64,000 bases of DNA. Origin: Streptohalobacillus salinus (GTDB lineage: Bacteria; Bacillota; Bacilli; Bacillales; Amphibacillaceae). Below are positions 27,910 through 36,428 of this stretch, piece after piece. Within the stretch, counting starts at the first letter, position 1. Every line of letters starts with the position of its first letter. A program made the translations under genes and the position numbers. The stretch is taken from NCBI RefSeq assembly GCF_003201605.1, contig NZ_QJJR01000006.1:1-64000 (forward strand). The letters run 5' to 3'. Below the pieces are notes generated by a model, which did not search any database, had not been told where the DNA came from, and was given only the letters and a program-made list of their open reading frames with translations.

Positions 27910-29487
27910 TTATCTTAGGTATATTATATCTTCTAAGTTAAACTGTTTATCTGTAATACCTATCCTTTGTGCGGGCGTTAACTTCTTGCCGTTAGGGGTT
28001 TTATACGAAAGACAGAAATTATAGCATGTCCTTAAAATCGTTAAAACATATTGGGCGTATTTCGGATTAAAATTGGCATAAATATAGCTTTTACCATCGC
28101 CACTTGCTGTCATTAAGGGTCTTTCTAGGATGGATAGATTCCGACGAATTTGCTGCATAAAACTGTTGGTGGAATTATCCGTTACATTCATTACCATCTT
28201 AGCGATATCTTTCGGCTCTAAAGCCGATAAATCCGTTGTGCAATCTACTTGATGGATTCCTTTATCCCTAGAAGCTAATGGGTAGTCTATCGGGTTTTTA
28301 GCCCAATCTTTATAAGTATGTGTAGTCGTTTTTACTTCCTTATGGAATTGCTGTGTTTCAAAAACTTCCTTTAGCACAAAATAAGCCAACTTATACAAAT
28401 TCTGCGTTTCATATCCTATGTGATGACCCCAATCCAACAAATCGTACTTCGCACTCTTATACTCGTTTTCACATTGTTTTTTTGACTTACTTTTATCCGC
28501 GATATCCAAGAAATGATGTGCATCAGCTAACTTAATTTCCTTTGAGAAAACTCTAAAAAATGCTGAAATAATGGATGAACCATTATCACTTATCATTCTC
28601 CACTCATCAGCCTGTATCATTTGTTTAATCAACCAAAAGTGAGCCATCGTTGTGTAAGTTGGGTTAACGTGCAAACCATCCACATATTGCATTCTTTTCT
28701 TGAATGTGTTTAGTTCAGCTTTGTACTAACTTTGCGTTTGATTATCATTCGGCGATGGTTCTTGAGGGTAATAAGAAAAGTCTAAACGATTGTTTTTCTT
28801 ACTGAAATCATTAAGGTGATCTTCCTTATAAAGAGCTGTATCTAGTTTCAAATCCTCAACAGTCATTTCCCAATCGTATGCGACATCGGCTCTAAATACA
28901 TATCTTGAAAGTGCATCTGCTGACACTACAACGTAAGTTTGAACTGGGTTATCTTCCAAGCCAGCATACTTCTTTACCCCCTGCCCCTTTTTACGGACGT
29001 TGTTTAAGTTGTAGTACAATTTATCTGTATTTATATATACTTCTTTAAATGATTTTTCAGAAAACGCTTTTGTTTCGAACTTTTCTAGAAACTCTAAACA
29101 GCATCGGTACAACCATTCTAATTTATTGTAGTAAGTGCTCACACCGATATCTAAACTATCACAAGTTCTACTAATAGCATTTTTGTTTACTAGAAGCTTT
29201 GCGAACAAGGGCAAAATATCATTTCTTTTCTGATTATAAGTTGTTGATTGTCGTTTGTTCGGTATAGCGCTTGTCTTTTTCTTACAAACTTTACATTGCC
29301 ATCGCTGAGCGTTATTCATAGTCATCCCTCTGTTTGGATGAACAGGGTCAGGACTACATACGATCCCTTTTCTACTTCCAGTACCATTCAACTTATATCT
29401 GGATGGTCTCCCTTTGACGGTTTCAAATTTTACTTGGTCTTGTCCACATCACTTACAAAAAGGATTTATGCAAAAATTGTATTGAAT
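27910..29487 (-). pseudogene. Decayed DDE-type transposase with two in-frame stop codons
   Basis: One reading frame of about 525 codons broken by TGA at 29449-29451 and TAG at 28726-28728, with no shift of frame. The N-terminal part has a zinc-finger region: C-K-stop-C-G, then CSPD-HPNRGMTMNN and WQCKVCKKKT. The middle has INTDKLYYN and, after the second stop, ISDNGSSIISAFFRVF, the style of catalytic Asp motifs in DDE transposases. Both stops could be C-to-T changes (CGA or CAG codons). No start codon remains at the upstream end and no terminal repeats were identified. IS family not assigned. The intact pieces are 29391-28726 and 28692-27910. Confidence 0.65.
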
Positions 29488-29534
29488 TTACTGGCAAAAA
29501 CAGCATATGGTTATAACGATAGGCAAATTTTTTA

Positions 29535-29645
29535 TCAGAAAGCAAGACATACTTTTTTTCTATCTTTGATTTCTTCGTCACTGATAGGGTTATGAACAAT
29601 GACGATACCATCTTCCTTTTTTACTAGCCTCTGTATTTTAGCTAA
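29535..29645 (-). pseudogene. Short coding remnant lacking a start codon
   Basis: A 36-codon frame reading LAKIQRLVKKEDGIVIVHNP and on to a TGA stop. A GGAGG site (29655-29659) lies 9 nt before a TTA codon, as if a TTG start had mutated to TTA. It overlaps the stop of the upstream ribbon-helix-helix-like gene. No family recognised; reported as a probable dead small gene of the same island. Confidence 0.3.
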
Positions 29646-29889
29646 GTTTTTGTTCCTCCATTTTCTCTTCTAAACCCATCTTACTAACCATCCCCTTATT
29701 GTTTTTTGCACTATTAACCCATTGGATAAACCCCTCATCGTCTAAAAGTTTTTCAAGGTACAATTCAACTACTTCACTTTCCGTGTACTCACAGTATTCA
29801 GCATAGTTCTTAATGATTTCTCGGACTTTTTCAGATATTAACCAATCAACTTTTTCTGCCTTCTTATTCTTTGGTTTAATAAACTCCAT
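29638..29889 (-). CDS. Ribbon-helix-helix-like small DNA-binding protein
   Basis: An 83-residue charged protein. Residues 12-50 (KVDWLISEKVREIIKNYAEY and then CEYTESEVVELYLEKLL) have the strand-helix-turn-helix rhythm of CopG/RHH regulators common on mobile DNA. The ATG at 29889 has AAAGG upstream; a TTG four codons earlier is less likely. A perfect 24-bp palindrome lies 78 bp upstream and would be a natural operator. Probably a remnant regulator of the mobile element represented by the transposase fragments. Confidence 0.5.
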   Translation of the reverse strand: MEFIKPKNKKAEKVDWLISEKVREIIKNYAEYCEYTESEVVELYLEKLLDDEGFIQWVNSAKNNKGMVSKMGLEEKMEEQKLS

Positions 29890-29966
29890 TACCAAATTCA
29901 ACCTTTCTAAATTAACAACCCAAATAACAACCGAATTAGAACCCTAATTAACATAGCAAAAAAAAC

Positions 29967-29990
29967 GATTGACAATAGCTATTGTCAATC
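29967..29990. promoter_or_regulatory. Perfect 24-bp palindrome, likely operator of the RHH-like gene
   Basis: Half-site GATTGACAATAG repeated in perfect inverted form with no loop. It contains TTGACA on both strands, so it may overlap -35 elements. With no loop and no T tail on the gene side it suits a protein-binding site better than a terminator. Confidence 0.5.
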
Positions 29991-30066
29991 TGTTATTTAG
30001 TATGATATTTCTATTGTGATTTTATACATTAATTATACATAAACGTTAATATAACGGTAATTAAAA

Positions 30067-30096
30067 GAGCCCAAATCACATAGTGATTCGGGCTTC
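30067..30096 (-). terminator. Terminator after the GH3 gene
   Basis: Arms GAGCCCAAATCAC and GTGATTCGGGCTTC form a stem with one mismatch; the minus strand continues into TTTTAATT. It lies about 97 bp past the GH3 stop. Confidence 0.6.
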
Positions 30097-30116
30097 TATT
30101 TGGTATGTTATTTTTT

Positions 30117-30161
30117 ATTTTCTCCACCGAAACGGAACTACTTAGTCCAAGCACCGCTGTT
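30117..30161 (-). repeat. Right copy of the imperfect inverted repeat
   Basis: On the minus strand the blocks AACAGCGGTGC, AGTAGTTCCG and GTGGAGAAAA occur in the same order as at 27371-27417, so the two copies face each other across 2.7 kb. They enclose the small membrane gene, transposase remnant and RHH-like gene. Confidence 0.55.
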
Positions 30162-30192
30162 TTTTCGTTTGTTACATGCATGATTGATTTGT

Positions 30193-32949
30193 TTATAGCG
30201 CTTGAAAAGTCACCGCTGTAATACTCACACCCGGTTTAACATCGGCAAAGGTCATTTGGTAATAGCCTTTTGCTAGTGAAACTTTCGGTAGTTTTTGTTC
30301 GATGCTTGCATCAGTTGAACCATTCGCTTGTACCGTTGCTACATTCACATCATTCAAGAGAATTGCCGTTGCCACTTGGGATAAATCCTCTCCTTGTGAC
30401 ACATATTCTGCATATAAGCGATACGTTGCCGTCTTCTTAATTTCAATGGTCACTGAGGCGTGTGATTGAATCACCACTCGCCCATGTTCCGGCAGTGGCG
30501 TTACTTCCTGCTCGATTGCTGATGTCTCTGGGATAAACCCAACATGGTCACGAAAAACTTGTTTGCGATTAAAGACTGGTGCTTCCATCAAGAACGACAA
30601 GATGTTCTGCACAGACCGTTGAAGTTCTGCACGCGTCAGCGTCCCTGTTTTTAGTCCTTTGAGCGTCTGATCATTGCTTTGATTGGTTTCAGCGCCGTAA
30701 TTATTGACGACCATATACAAATCATTTTGTGCACGAAGCATATGGTCTGTGTAACTAGCCGCTGCTGGACCACCGAAAACAGGATCGTTCATAACTGCCC
30801 ACCAATCCGTCATAACAATGCCGCGATATCCCCACTCTTTACGTAAAATCGTTGTATTCAAATCATAGTTTGAGGCAGACCAATGGCCATTGATTGGGTT
30901 ATAAGCGGTCATGATTCCCTTTACTTGTCCATTTTTTACGGCCATTTCAAATCCCTTTAAATAAATCTGTCTTAATGCACGTTCAGAAACAACCGCATCA
31001 ACCTTATTGCGCGAGGCTTCTTGTGAGTTACAAGCAAAATGCTTCACTGTTGCATGTGCACCACTTGCCATAATGCCTTTAATATTACTTACCGCCATCA
31101 CCCCTGTTAAAAGCGGATCTTCTGAGAAATACTCAAAATTGCGGCCGTTAAGCGGGTGACGATGAATATTTATCCCCGGTCCCAGTAACATATCAATCTC
31201 ATTTTGACGTAGCTCTTTTCCTTCAAATCTGTATAACGCTTCGACAAGTTCCGGGTTAAAAGTTGCCGCAAGTAATGTACCAATTGGTACTTGTGTCGCT
31301 TTATGTCCGCTGTCCATTCGAATACCTGACGGTCCGTCCGCACAACTCGCTACTGGAATCCCTAAGGAGACGAGACGATCACTCAACCCGCCAAAAGCCG
31401 ATGCTGTTCCAGGCGTAACAAGTGGACTCACCATCCCTTCACCACGAACAAGGATGGCCAGTTCTTCATCTGTTAGTTGGCCAGTAAAGGTCGCTAAACT
31501 CACTTCACCTGCCGCTACTTGTTTTAAGGTATAGCACTGATTTTCTACCTTTTGAATTTCAGCTGGTATACGGGCTGTAATCCGGGATTGGAGATCTACC
31601 ATTCGGGTCGGGACATCCTCATAAGCGATGCGATACTCGCCATTTGCCTGACGTTCGCCAGGCTTGATGCGCTTAAATGCTTTTACTGGAGCTAACGCTT
31701 CTTCTTGCTCAGCAACAAGGCGCGTTGTCTTTAGGGTGAAAGGTTCCCCCTCAACCTCCAGCTCGTACAGTTCACGCACACTCCTACCCAAATAAAATAA
31801 GTACCGACCTGCTTCAAGAACATAGGACGATTTATAACCCGTTACACCACTGTCATCGTATGTTGCTAAAGCAGCCAGTGAAACATCGAAGCTAACCGTT
31901 GTTTCTGCACCTACTTCAAGTAATTCAGTCTTTTTAAAGCCAATTAACTCCCGCGCTGGTTGACCTAATTGTCCTTGGGGTAAACTTACATAGGCCTGTA
32001 CAGTTTCTTTCCCTGGGTAACTCCCCGTGTTAGTAACCGTCACTGAAAAGCTAAGGCGGTCTTCATTTGTATCATAACGCAATAATTCGTCACGCCATTC
32101 AAACGTCGTGTAAGAAAGTCCGTACCCAAATGGATATTGGACCGCTTGCTTGTTAAAGGTTTCGAAATAACGGTAACCTACATAAATGTCTTCTTGATAA
32201 ATGTTTTCGGCCTTGCCACCATAGTTAGCGTTTGAAGGATAGTCTTCAAGTCGATGAGCAATCGTATCTGGCAATTTCCCGCTCGGTGTTACTTTCCCTA
32301 CTAAAACATCACTACACGCACGCCCACCTTCCATGCCGCCATGCCAACTATACAATAATCCTGATACCTTAAACCGCATCATCCAACTGGTATCAATAAT
32401 ATTAGACGTGTTGAGTACAACGATCACGTGCCTGAAGCTCTCACTTACTTGTTTGATCAAACCTTCTTCTCTTTCTGTTAAGTAATAGCTCCCTCGTTCA
32501 GCTAAATTATCTTGATCTTCACCAGCAGTGCGGCCAATGACAACGATTGCTTTATCGTTGCGTTTACTTGCTAAATCGATTACTTCCTTATCTACCGGCA
32601 TTTCTTGTTGGAACCAAGGTTCTGCAGCCCAACCTCCGCCCCCATTATCAAACGGGTGGGCTTTAAGCCAATCCATATACAAGTGATCAACTGTCTCGTC
32701 GATCATGAGCATTTGTGTTTCCTTTAAACTATCTTTGAGGTTTGTCGTGTAACTCACATTGACACTTCCTCCTGAACCGGTCCCACTCCGGTAATAATCA
32801 TATTGAATCCGGCCAAAGATAGCGACTTTTTCACCCTTCTTAAGCGGTAAAACTTGTTGCTCATTTTTTAATAAGACAGCACCTTCAGCTGCAACTTCCC
32901 GTGAAAATGCTGCAAATCCTTCTATTGGTACTCCAATTTTGTCCTGCAT
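30193..32949 (-). CDS. Domain-swapped GH3 beta-glucosidase/xylosidase-type enzyme
   Basis: A 918-residue cytoplasmic glycosidase with the usual GH3 domains in reversed order. The alpha/beta sandwich comes first (about 1-290, with IGRTAGEDQDNLAERGSYYL near 150 that should supply the acid/base Glu), then a fibronectin-III-like domain (about 300-400), then the TIM barrel (about 480-780) with KHFACN and the nucleophile Asp715 in VMTDWW. A C-terminal beta-sandwich (about 830-918) may bind sugar. This circularly permuted order is known from some rumen and gut Firmicutes. GGGAGG precedes the ATG. A cre-like site is upstream. It should hydrolyse beta-linked oligosaccharides. Confidence 0.87.
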   Translation of the reverse strand: MQDKIGVPIEGFAAFSREVAAEGAVLLKNEQQVLPLKKGEKVAIFGRIQYDYYRSGTGSGGSVNVSYTTNLKDSLKETQMLMIDETVDHLYMDWLKAHPFDNGGGGWAAEPWFQQEMPVDKEVIDLASKRNDKAIVVIGRTAGEDQDNLAERGSYYLTEREEGLIKQVSESFRHVIVVLNTSNIIDTSWMMRFKVSGLLYSWHGGMEGGRACSDVLVGKVTPSGKLPDTIAHRLEDYPSNANYGGKAENIYQEDIYVGYRYFETFNKQAVQYPFGYGLSYTTFEWRDELLRYDTNEDRLSFSVTVTNTGSYPGKETVQAYVSLPQGQLGQPARELIGFKKTELLEVGAETTVSFDVSLAALATYDDSGVTGYKSSYVLEAGRYLFYLGRSVRELYELEVEGEPFTLKTTRLVAEQEEALAPVKAFKRIKPGERQANGEYRIAYEDVPTRMVDLQSRITARIPAEIQKVENQCYTLKQVAAGEVSLATFTGQLTDEELAILVRGEGMVSPLVTPGTASAFGGLSDRLVSLGIPVASCADGPSGIRMDSGHKATQVPIGTLLAATFNPELVEALYRFEGKELRQNEIDMLLGPGINIHRHPLNGRNFEYFSEDPLLTGVMAVSNIKGIMASGAHATVKHFACNSQEASRNKVDAVVSERALRQIYLKGFEMAVKNGQVKGIMTAYNPINGHWSASNYDLNTTILRKEWGYRGIVMTDWWAVMNDPVFGGPAAASYTDHMLRAQNDLYMVVNNYGAETNQSNDQTLKGLKTGTLTRAELQRSVQNILSFLMEAPVFNRKQVFRDHVGFIPETSAIEQEVTPLPEHGRVVIQSHASVTIEIKKTATYRLYAEYVSQGEDLSQVATAILLNDVNVATVQANGSTDASIEQKLPKVSLAKGYYQMTFADVKPGVSITAVTFQAL

Positions 32950-32990
32950 CTTTCATCCTCCCTACGGTTACATCACTACCTTCACCTTAT

Positions 32991-33006
32991 CAGAAAGCGC
33001 TTACGA
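32991..33006. promoter_or_regulatory. cre-like site upstream of the GH3 gene
   Basis: CAGAAAGCGCTTACGA, centred about 50 bp before the start codon, is one mismatch from the cre consensus. The same CAGAAAGCGCTT string occurs before the GH2 gene at 40984, so both are probably repressed by CcpA or a shared LacI protein. Confidence 0.55.
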
Positions 33007-33081
33007 TAACCACCCTACAAATCCGTGACAAAACCCAGTAAAAATCAGTGGAGACACGCCCTGCACATATTAATCCAATGC

Positions 33082-33123
33082 AAAAAGGCCACTCACTGGT
33101 TAGCCTTCCAGCGAGTAACCTTT
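33082..33123 (-). terminator. Terminator after the CoA-disulfide reductase gene
   Basis: On the minus strand AAAGGTTACTCGCTGG pairs with CCAGTGAGTGGCCTTT, with few mismatches, and ends in TTTTT. It starts 19 bp past the stop codon. Confidence 0.72.
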
Positions 33124-33141
33124 ATTCTTTTGCTAGATTCA

Positions 33142-34797
33142 CTAGTCTTTTAACTGTTTATTTTTGCATGTTGCTTGATAAAATTTATTTCCACCAGAAA
33201 GATTTGATACGTTCGTAAACCCGTGATTAAGTAAAATATTTTGGACCGCATTTCCCGTTGTCCCAGAATTACAGTACGTTACTGTCGGTAAATGCTTATC
33301 AAGGTCTTTAATTTTATCGCGAATCAAGGCATGAGGTATGTTAATTGCACCATCAACACAAGCTTTATAAAACTGTTCTTCTGCTCGTGTATCAATGATT
33401 TGCATTGGGCGCTCGTCTTTTTGGTCTTCGAGCAGTGACTGCGCTGTTTTCACTGGACGGCCCTTATTAATTGCGTTATCCAAAATCATCCCACTATAGT
33501 GAACAGGATCTTTCGTCGTTGAAAACGGAGGTGCATAAGCCAAATCAAGATGGAAGAGCTCATCTACAGTAGCACCATACGTAATTAAGGTTGCAAAGAT
33601 ATCAATCCGTTTGTCCACACCCTCGCGTCCAACAATCTGAACACCGAGAAGTTTTCCTGACGTTTGATCAGCAATTGATTTAATACACATTTCCGTACCA
33701 CCAAAGTAAGCTGGCTTATCTGGTTTAATGTTGTGCGAAATCACCACATCATACCCTTCTCTCCGAGCTTCTCGTTCATTTAAACCGGTGTTTGCAATCG
33801 TCAAATCAAATAATTTATAGATGCTCGTTCCAATAATTCCTTTAAAGCGTAAACTTCCACCAGTTAAAGCATCACCTGCAATTCGACCCGTTTTATTGGC
33901 CGTTGAACCAAGCGGACGATACACAGCATCTTGAGCTAGTAAGTGGTTTGTTTCAATACAGTCACCACAGGCATAGACATCTGAAAGATTGGTTTCCATT
34001 TTATTATCAACTTTAATTGCACCTGTTGTTCCTAGTTCGACCCCGATTGTTTGTGCTAAATCCACATTGGGTTTGACACCTGTTGCCATAATAACCATAT
34101 CCGCATTCAATACTTCACCAGTGTTTAAAGCTACTTGATGATTATCGACCTTAGTCACCGTTGTTTCTTTCATGATCGTTATCTTTTTCTTGATGAGCAA
34201 CGCTTCCAAATAATCAGCCATATCACGATCTAAATTCGGCGTAATTTTATCCATCATTTCAACAATTGTCACTTTAATATCTAGTGCCATTAAGTTTTCA
34301 AGCATCTCAAAACCAATAAACCCTGTGCCCACGATAACGGCCTCTTTTGGTTGCTCGTGATCAATGAACGCTTTTATGCGACGTGCATTTGCAGGTGTGC
34401 GTAATGAAAAGACATGACTTAAATCAACACCTTCAATTGGCGGCAAGCTCGTTTTTGCTCCTGTTGCGATCACGAGTTTATCAAAGGTATCGGTAAATAC
34501 TTCATCTGTTGCTAAATTTTTAACCGACACTTTTTTTTCTTGATAATTAATCCCCATGACGAGGTGCCCTGTATGGATATCAATATTGTATTTTTTCTTA
34601 AAGAACGCCGGGTTACGTGGCGTGAGTTGATCAATTGACTCAACCTCTTCACCGATAAAATATGGAAGCCCACAACCTGAGTATGAGATATCTTGATCTT
34701 TTTCATAAATCACTATATCTAGATCATCTTGATTTCGGCGTGCTTTTGCTGCCGCTGATGTCCCTGCCGCCACTGCACCAATTACGATTAATTTCAT
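33142..34797 (-). CDS. CoA-disulfide reductase/NADH oxidase fused to rhodanese domain
   Basis: A 551-residue FAD enzyme of the CoADR-RHD type. It has GAVAAGTSAAAKARR (FAD), the active-site Cys42 in YSGCGLPYF, a second dinucleotide motif IVGTGFIGFEM, the YACGDC motif, and a C-terminal rhodanese domain with Cys509 in VTYCNSGTTG. Such fusions reduce CoA disulfide, CoA persulfide or polysulfide with NAD(P)H and handle sulfane sulfur. The ATG at 34797 follows GGAGGGTG. A palindrome of ArsR-operator style lies 92 bp upstream. Single-gene unit. Confidence 0.9.
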   Translation of the reverse strand: MKLIVIGAVAAGTSAAAKARRNQDDLDIVIYEKDQDISYSGCGLPYFIGEEVESIDQLTPRNPAFFKKKYNIDIHTGHLVMGINYQEKKVSVKNLATDEVFTDTFDKLVIATGAKTSLPPIEGVDLSHVFSLRTPANARRIKAFIDHEQPKEAVIVGTGFIGFEMLENLMALDIKVTIVEMMDKITPNLDRDMADYLEALLIKKKITIMKETTVTKVDNHQVALNTGEVLNADMVIMATGVKPNVDLAQTIGVELGTTGAIKVDNKMETNLSDVYACGDCIETNHLLAQDAVYRPLGSTANKTGRIAGDALTGGSLRFKGIIGTSIYKLFDLTIANTGLNEREARREGYDVVISHNIKPDKPAYFGGTEMCIKSIADQTSGKLLGVQIVGREGVDKRIDIFATLITYGATVDELFHLDLAYAPPFSTTKDPVHYSGMILDNAINKGRPVKTAQSLLEDQKDERPMQIIDTRAEEQFYKACVDGAINIPHALIRDKIKDLDKHLPTVTYCNSGTTGNAVQNILLNHGFTNVSNLSGGNKFYQATCKNKQLKD

Positions 34798-34888
34798 TAT
34801 TAACACCCTCCAACTGCTTAATTTTCACCTTGTTTAGCTAGATCTGAATTCTGTTGACTTATCTTCTGTTTTAGACACTTCTACTTCT

Positions 34889-34910
34889 ATATATAAGCAT
34901 TTACTTATAT
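34889..34910. promoter_or_regulatory. Palindrome upstream of CoADR-rhodanese gene
   Basis: TATATAAG and CTTATATA separated by six bases (CATTTA). The A/T-rich layout resembles ArsR/SmtB-family operators. No regulator gene is adjacent. Apart from this and a short gene at 35229, the 431-bp gap 34798-35228 shows nothing else. Confidence 0.45.
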
Positions 34911-35228
34911 ACTAAGGTGGATTCATTTATTTAGCAAGTCTTTCCTTCTATCTTTACAGAACTTTAACATTTTATGACCCATCGAAAACAAGATCAATCC
35001 ACTGTTTTATTTCAGTTGGACTAGGGTAAATATTTATACGGGCTAAAATGATAAAGTTAGTTTGCAGCTTACTGTTCACCTATTTTCTACGATCAAAGTT
35101 GTGACAAAATTAAATGCGTTAGTAACGGCTTCATTCGTACATCACTGTCTTACTGGTTTAGTTTCTTCACAACATGGTAGAAAACTAACGTAATAAATAA
35201 TGAATCACTTATTGAAAGGAGTGGTGGT

Positions 35229-35366
35229 ATGCTTTGGACAATTATTAGTATTTTACTGCTCATTTGGATTGTCGGCTTCCTCTTTGATGTCGGTAGCCTT
35301 ATTCATGTCTTGCTCGTCGTTGCACTAATTGTGTTTATCGCAAGAATGTTGCGAGGAAACAAATAA
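35229..35366 (+). CDS. lmo0937-family small membrane protein
   Basis: A 45-residue protein starting MLWTIISILLLIWIVGFLFD and ending ARMLRGNK, with two short hydrophobic helices joined by VGSLIH. This is the pattern of the lmo0937/DUF5670 family of stress-associated small membrane proteins in Bacilli; the role is unknown. AAAGGAG lies 8 nt before the ATG. It is followed by a terminator, so it is a complete small transcription unit. Confidence 0.75.
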   Translation: MLWTIISILLLIWIVGFLFDVGSLIHVLLVVALIVFIARMLRGNK

Positions 35367-35387
35367 TAGATGCATGCAAAGCACGTT

Positions 35388-35420
35388 AAAAAGGTTCCTT
35401 GAAAAGGAACCTTTTTAATC
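35388..35420. terminator. Bidirectional terminator
   Basis: A perfect 13-bp stem AAAAAGGTTCCTT with its complement and a 3-nt loop, placed between the converging small membrane gene and the CDF transporter gene. A and T runs on both sides let it serve both. Confidence 0.82.
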
Positions 35421-35466
35421 GTTATTTAAGTTTTTGGCAGCCAATTATTTATTAGTCGTTCATATA

Positions 35467-36354
35467 CTAACAACAATCCTTTGATTGACATTTCTCGCGT
35501 TTGAACTCAAGCTCAATCGTGACATGATCAATGCCCTCGTCATGCAAAATCTCACGCACGTGTTTTTTCGTTTCAATTAAATCATCACTCGATTGATTAT
35601 CATCCACCTCGAGGTGAACCGACATCATAATTCGTTCACCGTCAAGTGTCCATAAGTGAACATGGTGTGTATCCAAAGCTAATTTCTCTTTTAAAATCTG
35701 TTGTAACGCATCACGGTCAATACCTTTTGGAGCCCGCTGTAAAAATATAGCTAAGATATCTTTCAAATTCATCACAACATTATAGAGAATATACGCTGTA
35801 ATTCCTAATGATAAGATCGGATCAAGAATCGGCCAATCAACAAACATTAAAACGATACTCGCAACAAGCAAAACGGCCCAACCGAGGACATCCTCCATCA
35901 AATGCCACGATACGACTTTTTCATTAATGGATGATCCTTTTTTCAATCGGATCACCGCTAAACCATTAATGACAATTCCTAAAATAGCTAAGAAAAACAT
36001 CCCAGTAGCTTCAACCGGTTCTGGATTTAACAATCGGGGAATCGCATGATACAAAATAAGAATTGAACCCACTACAATCACGACACTGTTGATAAACGCA
36101 CCAAGTAGTGAAAAACGTGCATAGCCAAAAGTAAATGTATCGTCAGGTTTTTTTCCTGCTACCTTTTCTAAAAACCAAGCAATCCCCAACGATAATGAAT
36201 CCCCTAAGTCGTGTAACGCATCCGAAAGAATTGCCATACTATTGGTCAATAATCCACCGATTATTTCAATAATCGTGAAGGATACATTTAGAAAAAATGC
36301 AACTTTAATATTTCCAGTTTGATTATGATGGTCATGCTCATGATTATGTCCCAT
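35467..36354 (-). CDS. Cation diffusion facilitator (zinc/cadmium efflux)
   Basis: A 295-residue CDF transporter with six helices. It has the His-rich N-terminus GHNHEHDHH, the metal-site motifs SDALHDLGD in helix 2 and HLMEDVLGW in helix 5, a cytoplasmic C-terminal domain (about 205-285) with HHVHLWTL, and a Cys-rich end CQSKDCC. It exports Zn2+ or similar ions in exchange for protons. The ATG at 36354 has AAGGAGG upstream; an earlier GTG/ATG at 36393 does not. Confidence 0.9.
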   Translation of the reverse strand: MGHNHEHDHHNQTGNIKVAFFLNVSFTIIEIIGGLLTNSMAILSDALHDLGDSLSLGIAWFLEKVAGKKPDDTFTFGYARFSLLGAFINSVVIVVGSILILYHAIPRLLNPEPVEATGMFFLAILGIVINGLAVIRLKKGSSINEKVVSWHLMEDVLGWAVLLVASIVLMFVDWPILDPILSLGITAYILYNVVMNLKDILAIFLQRAPKGIDRDALQQILKEKLALDTHHVHLWTLDGERIMMSVHLEVDDNQSSDDLIETKKHVREILHDEGIDHVTIELEFKREKCQSKDCC

Positions 36355-36428
36355 CTGTCTTCCTCCTTTTTCTCGCATTAGAAAACCTATCACTCGCCGC
36401 GATTGTCGTATGACAAGTGGCTCTTCAG

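Noticed and set aside
29449-29451. TGA read as selenocysteine in the C-K-x-C-G motif
   Set aside because: A second in-frame stop (TAG at 28726) breaks the same frame, no start codon remains, and no selenocysteine insertion hairpin was evident; gene decay is simpler.
29967-29990. Palindrome as a rho-independent terminator
   Set aside because: Perfect self-complementarity leaves no loop and the gene it precedes starts just downstream, so an operator is more plausible.
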